Source of the DNA: Lachnospiraceae bacterium
GTDB lineage: Bacteria > Bacillota > Clostridia > Lachnospirales > Lachnospiraceae
DNA: 64,000 nucleotides
Direction: 5' to 3'
Assembly: GCA_022791975.1 (NCBI GenBank)
Contig: JAAWAC010000027.1
Coordinates: 1-64,000 of the forward strand
Under the pieces are notes generated by a model. The model was not told the DNA's origin. It did not search any database and was given only the letters and a program-made list of their open reading frames with translations. Both the position numbers and the translations under genes were made by a program. Below, piece after piece: positions 58,533 through 64,000 of the stretch. How positions within the stretch are numbered: the stretch's first letter is position 1; every line of letters begins with the position of its first letter.

Positions 58533-59357
58533 ATGACAAGTGAATATATCCGGCTGGAGCATATTTCCAAAAGCTTTGGTCAGACTCAGGTATTAAAGGA
58601 TTTAAGCGCCTCCCTGCACAGGGGAGAGATCTTGGGGTTTTTAGGACCCAGCGGCGCGGGCAAAACCACAACTATCCGGATTCTCACCGGGCAGCTGAAG
58701 GCTACCGCAGGGGATGCCTATGTGTTGGATACCCATGTAAAAAATATTGATGAGACTATCTATGAGCAGATTGGCATTGTCACGGATCAGTCCGGTGTGT
58801 ACGAAAGACTCACGGTCTATGACAATTTGCGGTATTTTGCCAGGATTCACGGGGTGGCCCTTACCTACGTAGATGAGCTCTTGAAGCGGACAGAACTTTA
58901 TGAACACAAAAAAAAGCCGGCGGGCAAGCTGTCTAAGGGACAGATGCAAAGGTTGGTGCTGGCACGGGCAGTGCTCCACAGCCCCAAGGTCCTCTTTTTG
59001 GATGAGCCTACCAGCGGTTTGGATCCCTCCACGGCTCAGGCTATCCACCAGCTTTTGTTGGAGCTTAGGGAAGCTGGCATGGCTATCTTTTTAACTACTC
59101 ATAATATGGAGGAGGCCACGAAGCTTTGCGACCATGTGGCTCTGCTCAACAACGGACAGATTGTGGAATATGGTACGCCGGAAGGCCTCTGCCTGCGCTA
59201 CAATCAGGACAAACGGTACCGGGTGCTTCTGACGGATGGAACCAAGCTGGTGTTAGACAAAACCAGGAGGATGTGGAGCGGCTTTCCAGGCTTCTCCAGG
59301 AGGATCAGGTCAACAGCCTTCACTCCTGCGAGCCCACGCTGGAAAGTGTATTTTTGA
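58533..59357 (+). CDS. ABC-2 exporter ATPase with frameshifted C-terminus
   Basis: 274 residues as read. Walker A GPSGAGKTTTIRIL (~37-45), Q-loop-like GIVTDQSGVYERLTVYDN, signature LSKGQMQRLVLARAV, Walker B VLFLDEPTSGLDPS, H-loop FLTTHNMEEATKLCDHV. The reading frame leaves the family at about residue 243, after KLVLDK; the last ~32 residues (RRMWSGFPGFSRRIRST and on) look out of frame. The genuine C-terminus, ending EPTLESVFLTVTGRALQ, is in the next frame to 59383. The core ATPase is complete, so it may still work. Confidence 0.85.
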   Translation: MTSEYIRLEHISKSFGQTQVLKDLSASLHRGEILGFLGPSGAGKTTTIRILTGQLKATAGDAYVLDTHVKNIDETIYEQIGIVTDQSGVYERLTVYDNLRYFARIHGVALTYVDELLKRTELYEHKKKPAGKLSKGQMQRLVLARAVLHSPKVLFLDEPTSGLDPSTAQAIHQLLLELREAGMAIFLTTHNMEEATKLCDHVALLNNGQIVEYGTPEGLCLRYNQDKRYRVLLTDGTKLVLDKTRRMWSGFPGFSRRIRSTAFTPASPRWKVYF

Positions 59358-59383
59358 CGGTAACAGGGAGGGCGCTGCAATGA
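59258..59383 (+). pseudogene. Displaced C-terminal part of the ABC ATPase (frameshift)
   Basis: One frame off from the ATPase, this reads NQEDVERLSRLLQEDQVNSLHS then EPTLESVFLTVTGRALQ, the usual end of ABC-2-type ATPases. The shift falls at AAAA (59259-59262); one A more would restore D-K-N-Q-E-D. The stop TGA (59381-59383) overlaps the permease ATG (59380) as ATGA, the spacing expected for the unshifted gene. A genuine single-base deletion, a slippage site or a sequencing error are all possible. Confidence 0.75.
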
Positions 59384-60129
59384 AGGGAATTCACAAAAAC
59401 AAGTTGGGTGCTGTGCTGGAGATGAAATGGCGCACACTGTTTTCCAAAAATTTTATCGTTATGCCCCTGTTTTCTGTGGGGATAACCTTTATTATGAAGC
59501 TTCTCTATCAGACTCTGGCAGCAAAGGGGGGAGAGACGATGTCCAACACTCTGTTGGCTATGGCCTTGAGCTTGGGGGCTACCATGAATATTTCCATGAC
59601 GGGCATCCTTTGCACTGGCATGTCTCTGGCAGAGGAAAAGGAGAAGCACACTCTGCGGGCGCTGATGACCTCCTCGGTCAACGGCCTGGAATTCTTTTTG
59701 GGGAGTATTCTGCCGGTGGTGGCCATGATGGTGGTTGTGAACATATTGGTGACTCTGGTGGCGGGTGTGAGGCTGACTGTGTCCGGCTGGGGGTTGTGGC
59801 TGGGCGTCTCCCTTTTGTGTGCCATTGCCAGCGGAGTTTTGGGAATGATCCTGGGCATCTGCGCCAAGGATCAGATGACAGCCAGCACTGTTTCCACCGT
59901 GCCCATGCTAATCCTGGTGATGATTCCCAATTTCAGGGGATTTAACCCAGTGCTAGATAAGATAGGTGATTTCCTGTTTACAGGGGTGCTTCAAAATATA
60001 ATTCGGGATCTGGTACAGAGAGATTCTGGGGTGGATCTCACGGGACTTGTGGTTATCCTGGGAGAAATTTTGTTGGCCGTGCTTGTGTTTTTATACGTGT
60101 ACCGCAAAAATGGGTATGATGCGGGATAA
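59380..60129 (+). CDS. ABC-2 type exporter permease
   Basis: 249 residues, six hydrophobic helices. Typical start KNKLGAVLEMKWRTLFSKNFIVMPLFSVGITFIMKLLY; the middle MNISMTGILCTGMSLAEEKEKHTLRALMTSSVNGLEFFLGSILPVVAMMVV contains the conserved E-E-K-E-x-x-T loop; later VLGMILGICAKDQMTASTVSTVPMLILVMIPNF. It forms the export channel with the preceding ATPase. The ribosome site lies inside the frameshifted tail region (GGGAGGG near 59367). Confidence 0.92.
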   Translation: MKGIHKNKLGAVLEMKWRTLFSKNFIVMPLFSVGITFIMKLLYQTLAAKGGETMSNTLLAMALSLGATMNISMTGILCTGMSLAEEKEKHTLRALMTSSVNGLEFFLGSILPVVAMMVVVNILVTLVAGVRLTVSGWGLWLGVSLLCAIASGVLGMILGICAKDQMTASTVSTVPMLILVMIPNFRGFNPVLDKIGDFLFTGVLQNIIRDLVQRDSGVDLTGLVVILGEILLAVLVFLYVYRKNGYDAG

Positions 60130-60191
60130 CACGGGGCTTTCGCTAAAAGCATCCTTTCCATGGTTTGCTTTTTCCAAAGCAGGTTTTAGGG

Positions 60192-60217
60192 AAAAGTCCC
60201 CCTTGCGGGGGATTTTT
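60192..60217 (+). terminator. Terminator of ABC exporter operon
   Basis: AAAAGTCCCCC (60192-60202), loop TTGC, GGGGGATTTTT (60207-60217), with one G-U pair. Confidence 0.85.
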
Positions 60218-60372
60218 CTTTATGTTATACTGAACACACAAAAGAAAGATCTGGCCTGTTCACAGGCTCTCTAGCCGGCGTTCGCCGGGGAAGGTTCCCA
60301 ACAGGAAACAAACAGCAAGAACCAAAAACAGAAGAATAGGGATATGTACTTGGGAAAGGAGTGAGGTATTTT

Positions 60373-61917
60373 TTGTTTGGAAAAATTTTATCTGCCGATG
60401 TGCGAGGGATCGACGGCTTTGGGGTGTCCGTGGAGGTGGACATCAGTGACGGCATGCCCATATTTTTGATGGTGGGTTATCTGGCCTCGGAGGTAAGGGA
60501 GGCCGGAGACCGGGTGCGCACAGCTCTTCGAAACTGTGGAATCCTGCTACCGCCTAAACGCATTACTGTGAATCTGGCCCCAGCCAATGTGCGAAAGGCC
60601 GGATCGAAATTTGATCTGCCCATTGCAGTGGCGCTTCTGGCAGCTCTGGGACTTTTTGATCCCCGGGATTTGGAGGGAGTGCTTATGGCTGGGGAGCTAA
60701 GCTTGAATGGGGAGATCCACGGCATTCCGGGAATTCTTCCCATGGTGGAAACTGCCCGGAATATGGGATGTACCTGCTGTGTGGTGCCTTTGGAAAATCT
60801 CAAAGAGGCAGCTCTGGTAACAGGAATCCAGGTGCTGGGAGCTACGCACCTAAAGGAGCTTTTGCCAGCGGCGGGAAACAATGACTGTTTTTCGGCCCTG
60901 CATGCCGTGAAGGAGGAGCCTGTGAATCCAGGTTTTCTGGAGGAACCTTCCTATGGAGTGGATTTTTCGGAGATCAACGGACAGGAGACCGTAAAACGGG
61001 CAGCTCAGGTGGCTGTAGCCGGCATGCACAATTTTTTGATGATCGGACCGCCAGGCGCGGGAAAGACTATGATAGCCAAACGGATTCCCACAATTTTGCC
61101 ACCTCTTACTCTTGAAGAGAGCTTGGAATTGTCAAAAATTTACAGCATTGCAGGGCTGCTGCAAGAAAAGGAACCTTTGATTCGGGAAAGACCCTTTCGG
61201 GCGCCCCATCACACGATTACGCCGGCAGCTCTCACGGGAGGCGGGAGGATTCCCATGCCTGGAGAGATCTCCCTGGGTACCAATGGAGTGCTGTTTCTGG
61301 ACGAGCTTCCGGAGTTTCAAAAGATTGCCCTGGAGGTGCTGCGCCAGCCTTTGGAGGAGGGAGAGGTACGTATCTGTCGAAGCTATGGAACCTATGTATA
61401 TCCTGCCCGGTTTATGTTGGTGGCTGCCATGAATCCCTGTAGCTGTGGCTATTATCCGGATTTCAATCTGTGCAGCTGTGGGACAAAGGAGGTGAGCCGA
61501 TACCTGGGGCGGTTAAGCCAACCGCTTCTGGATAGGATTGATATCTGTGTGGAGGCTCCCCGGCTTTCCTATGAGGAGCTGGTGGGGAGGGAGAAGAAGG
61601 AAACTTCCACCCAGATCCGACGGAGAATGGAGCGGGTACATAAGCTTCAGCAGGAGCGCTATGCGGGAAGTCCATACCGGTTTAATTCGGATTTGGGAAG
61701 TAAAGGGATTGAGAGATTCTGTCATCTGGGGCACAAGGAAGAGGAGCTCTTAAGGAATGCTTTTCATAAACTACATCTAAGCGCCCGGGCCTGCCATCGG
61801 ATTATGAAGGTTGCCCGGACCATTGCAGATCTGGAGGAGGAGGTTTATATTGGCCGGGATCATCTGATGGAGGCCATATGCTACCGGGCTCTGGATAAAA
61901 AATATTGGACGAGGTAA
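60373..61917 (+). CDS. ComM/YifB-family Mg-chelatase-like AAA+ ATPase
   Basis: 514 residues, taken from the TTG at 60373, six bases after GTGAGG; a GTG at 60361 is the alternative. Lon-like fold at the start (GIDGFGVSVEVDISDGMPIFLMVGYLASEVREAGDRVRTAL), P-loop GPPGAGKTMIAKRIP (~225), Walker B GVLFLDELPEFQKIALEVLRQPLEEG, and the family Cys run MNPCSCGYYPDFNLCSCG. ComM helicases extend recombination of incoming DNA during natural transformation; other members are uncharacterised. dprA starts four bases after the stop. Confidence 0.93.
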   Translation: MFGKILSADVRGIDGFGVSVEVDISDGMPIFLMVGYLASEVREAGDRVRTALRNCGILLPPKRITVNLAPANVRKAGSKFDLPIAVALLAALGLFDPRDLEGVLMAGELSLNGEIHGIPGILPMVETARNMGCTCCVVPLENLKEAALVTGIQVLGATHLKELLPAAGNNDCFSALHAVKEEPVNPGFLEEPSYGVDFSEINGQETVKRAAQVAVAGMHNFLMIGPPGAGKTMIAKRIPTILPPLTLEESLELSKIYSIAGLLQEKEPLIRERPFRAPHHTITPAALTGGGRIPMPGEISLGTNGVLFLDELPEFQKIALEVLRQPLEEGEVRICRSYGTYVYPARFMLVAAMNPCSCGYYPDFNLCSCGTKEVSRYLGRLSQPLLDRIDICVEAPRLSYEELVGREKKETSTQIRRRMERVHKLQQERYAGSPYRFNSDLGSKGIERFCHLGHKEEELLRNAFHKLHLSARACHRIMKVARTIADLEEEVYIGRDHLMEAICYRALDKKYWTR

Positions 61918-61921
61918 CAAA

Positions 61922-63022
61922 ATGGAGGCATATTGGTACTGGTTTTGTCATGAATTATATTTAGAGCGGGTATGGGCCAGGGAGCTTCTTGGACATTATG
62001 GATCTCCCCGGGCGGTCTTTGAGGCAGAGGAAGAGGACATCAAAAAGCACTTTCCGAAAAAGGCTGTCAGATATGGGGATATGCTCAGGAGAAGGAGAGA
62101 GTGGGAGCCTGAGGAAGCTTTTGCGGAGCTCCAAAGAAAGGAAATACAGTTTTACAGCTCTAAACGGCCGGAGTTTCCCTCTCTGCTTAAGCGGATTCCA
62201 GATAGTCCTTTGGGGCTCTTTGTAAGGGGAAACTTACCCCGGGAGGAAGCTTTGTCGGTGGCCGTGGTGGGAGCCCGCAGGTGCAGTTCCTATGGGAGGA
62301 TGGCATCCATAAGCTTTGCGGGGGGACTGGCAGAGCAGGGCGTACAGATCGTAAGCGGTATGGCAGCCGGGGTGGACGGATATGCACACAGGGGAGCTCT
62401 GGACAGAGGAAAAGCCACCTACGCAGTGCTGGGCTGCGGAGTAGATGTGTGTTATCCCAGACAAAATCAGGATCTGTACCAAGCGATTCCAAGGTCCGGA
62501 GGTCTGATCAGTGAATATCCTCCCGGAACCCCGCCTCTGTCCCGGCTGTTTCCTCTGCGAAATCGTCTTATCAGCGGACTTTGCCAGGCAATTCTGGTGG
62601 TGGAGGCCAGAGAGCGGAGCGGGTCCCTGATCACGGCGGATTTGGCTCTGGAGCAGGGAAGAGATGTATTTGCAGTACCAGGGCGGGTGGGAGACACCTT
62701 AAGTGAGGGGTGCAATCGGTTGATTTCCCAGGGGGCTTTTATGGCTTTAACCCCGGAGGGGCTTTTGGAAAGCCTGGGAGTAGAACTGCCAAAGAAAGGT
62801 ACAAGAGGGGAGAAATATAAAAAATCACTTGAAAGCTCAGAACTTTTGGTGTATAGTTGTTTAGGCTTACAGGCACAGCATATAGAAGAGATTTGTAGCA
62901 GAACCGGACTGTCACTGCTGCAAACAATGAAGATTTTGGTTTCTCTGGAAGTAAAAGGATGTGTATGTGAGGTGCGGAAGAATTATTATAGTAGAGAACA
63001 TGTTTCATCATCAAAGGCATAA
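61922..63022 (+). CDS. dprA: DNA-processing protein DprA
   Basis: 366 residues. An N-terminal helical part, then the Rossmann core: LSVAVVGARRCSSYGRMASISFAGGLAEQGVQIVSGMAAGVDGYAHRGAL, YAVLGCGVDVCYPRQNQDLY, GGLISEYPPGTPP, and LFPLRNRLISGLCQAILVVEARERSGSLITADLALEQGRDVFAVPGRVGD. The C-terminal winged-helix segment is present (VYSCLGLQAQHIEEICSRTGLSLLQTMKILVSLEVKGCV). It loads RecA on imported single strands. Placed between comM-like and topA, a common Firmicutes order. Confidence 0.96.
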   Translation: MEAYWYWFCHELYLERVWARELLGHYGSPRAVFEAEEEDIKKHFPKKAVRYGDMLRRRREWEPEEAFAELQRKEIQFYSSKRPEFPSLLKRIPDSPLGLFVRGNLPREEALSVAVVGARRCSSYGRMASISFAGGLAEQGVQIVSGMAAGVDGYAHRGALDRGKATYAVLGCGVDVCYPRQNQDLYQAIPRSGGLISEYPPGTPPLSRLFPLRNRLISGLCQAILVVEARERSGSLITADLALEQGRDVFAVPGRVGDTLSEGCNRLISQGAFMALTPEGLLESLGVELPKKGTRGEKYKKSLESSELLVYSCLGLQAQHIEEICSRTGLSLLQTMKILVSLEVKGCVCEVRKNYYSREHVSSSKA

Positions 63023-63049
63023 TTTTTACTAGACGGAAAGAGGGTTTTT

Positions 63050-64000
63050 ATGGCAAAATATTTGGTGATTGTAGAGTCCCCGGCAAAGGTTAAGACAATA
63101 CAGAAATTTTTGGGTTCTAATTACGAGGTATTGGCATCCCAGGGACATGTGCGGGATCTGCCCAAGAGCCAACTGGGCATTGATGTGGAGCACGGCTATG
63201 AGCCCAAGTATATTACAATCCGGGGAAAGGGGGATATTCTTGCGAAGCTTCGAAAGGAAGCGAAGAAGGCTGAGCGAGTATATCTGGCTACGGACCCGGA
63301 TCGGGAGGGGGAGGCCATCTCCTGGCATTTGTCCAAGGCTTTGAAGCTGGAGGACAAAAAAATGTATCGCATCAGCTTTAACGAAATCACAAAGACCGCA
63401 GTAAAGGCCTCTCTTAGGGAAGCGCGTCAGATTGATATGGATCTGGTAAATGCCCAGCAGGCCAGAAGGATGCTGGATCGGATGGTGGGCTATCGCATCA
63501 GTCCTATTTTGTGGGCAAAGATAAAACGGGGGCTCAGCGCAGGACGCGTTCAATCTGTGGCTCTGCGCATTATTGCAGATCGCGAGGAGGAGATCAATGC
63601 CTTTATTCCGGAGGAATACTGGAGTCTGGACGCCAAGTTTGGCGTAGCAGGAGAAAAAAAGCCTCTGACAGCAAAGTTTTATGGGACCAAAAGCAAAAAG
63701 ATGTCCATCTCCTCCAAGGAAGAGCTGGATAAGATTCTAAAGGAGTTAGAAGGAGATAACTACCGGGTGGCGGATGTAAAGCGGGGAGAGCGGGTGAAAA
63801 AAGCGCCTTTGCCTTTTACCACCAGCACTTTGCAGCAGGAGGCCTCCAAAACATTAAATTTTTCCACCCAGAAGACCATGCGGCTGGCTCAGCAGCTGTA
63901 TGAAGGAATTGATATCAAGGGAAACGGAACCGTGGGTGTGATCACCTATCTTCGTACAGATTCCACCCGTGTTTCCGAGGAAGCCCAGAAAAATACACGG
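63050..64000 (+). CDS. topA: DNA topoisomerase I, N-terminal part (runs off the window)
   Basis: The first 317 residues are visible. Toprim domain: [29 protein letters not shown], and the acidic [13 protein letters not shown]. Then [21 protein letters not shown], the [43 protein letters not shown] block, and the active-site Tyr in [13 protein letters not shown]. It relaxes negative supercoils in a magnesium-dependent manner. The rest (C-terminal zinc domains) is beyond 64000. Confidence 0.97.
   Translation, partial: MAKYLVIVESPAKVKTIQKFLGSNYEVLASQGHVRDLPKSQLGIDVEHGYEPKYITIRGKGDILAKLRKEAKKAERVYLATDPDREGEAISWHLSKALKLEDKKMYRISFNEITKTAVKASLREARQIDMDLVNAQQARRMLDRMVGYRISPILWAKIKRGLSAGRVQSVALRIIADREEEINAFIPEEYWSLDAKFGVAGEKKPLTAKFYGTKSKKMSISSKEELDKILKELEGDNYRVADVKRGERVKKAPLPFTTSTLQQEASKTLNFSTQKTMRLAQQLYEGIDIKGNGTVGVITYLRTDSTRVSEEAQKNTR

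Overview
The window looks like chromosome from a spore-forming, Gram-positive member of the Clostridia, most likely Lachnospiraceae. This is inferred from gene content, not from a search. It carries gpr, spoIIP and an intact sigK, a CIRCE-controlled htpG, a DUF5721-type gene, the comEC-holA-rpsT neighbourhood, strong GGAGG ribosome sites and several TTG starts. Base composition is moderate and fairly even. The AT-richest stretches are the promoter regions and the small accessory zone at the left edge.

Left edge, 1-5200. This is an accessory zone: an XRE regulator cut by the window edge, fused remnants of an ABC-2 permease and a LysE-type exporter, a DUF2975 membrane protein with its YozG-type regulator, and a WYL regulator plus a ClbS/DfsB-like protein behind matching inverted repeats. 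An MgtC-family protein, a 66-residue microprotein with an ADGPTSIF motif, and a tRNA-Leu(CAG) with its own promoter and terminators follow.

5200-13300. A GntR/FCD regulator is divergent from a ribose/galactose-type ABC importer (ATPase, permease, binding lipoprotein) that runs into an acetamidase/formamidase. Two identical 12-bp palindromes lie between regulator and importer. After a terminator come a DUF3796/XRE pair and an FGGY sugar kinase. The set looks like uptake and processing of a sugar- or amide-containing compound whose identity is not visible.

13300-29000. Mostly housekeeping: htpG with CIRCE, a cupin, a DUF5721-like protein, an M18 aminopeptidase, a membrane phosphoesterase, DegV, two small unknown proteins, then arginine synthesis (argG divergent from argC-GNAT-asparaginase-argJ-argB-argD).

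29000-43600. A solute-binding-like protein without a transporter, an OmpR/histidine-kinase pair, a MacB/FtsX-type ABC pair preceded by an 11-bp-phased direct repeat, and a small DMT-type transporter. Then ComEA, a second two-component pair with a GerMN lipoprotein, ComEC, HolA and S20.

43600-55100. Spore genes gpr and spoIIP; an orphan 60-residue gene under a promoter whose spacer is a perfect palindrome; a peptide ABC transporter in the order D-F-A-B-C behind a promoter and a leader terminator; a zinc-ribbon/KPEPV-repeat membrane protein; and sigK, whose ribosome site is buried in a long inverted repeat.

55100-64000. A CPBP-family membrane protease, a GHKL kinase and LytTR regulator, and an ABC-2 exporter whose ATPase carries a late frameshift. 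Then comM-like, dprA and the start of topA.

No CRISPR array, rRNA, prophage or insertion sequence was seen. The most unusual signals are the palindrome-in-promoter 60-residue gene, the sigK leader repeat, the terminator in the peptide-transporter leader, and the twin operators of the WYL/ClbS pair.
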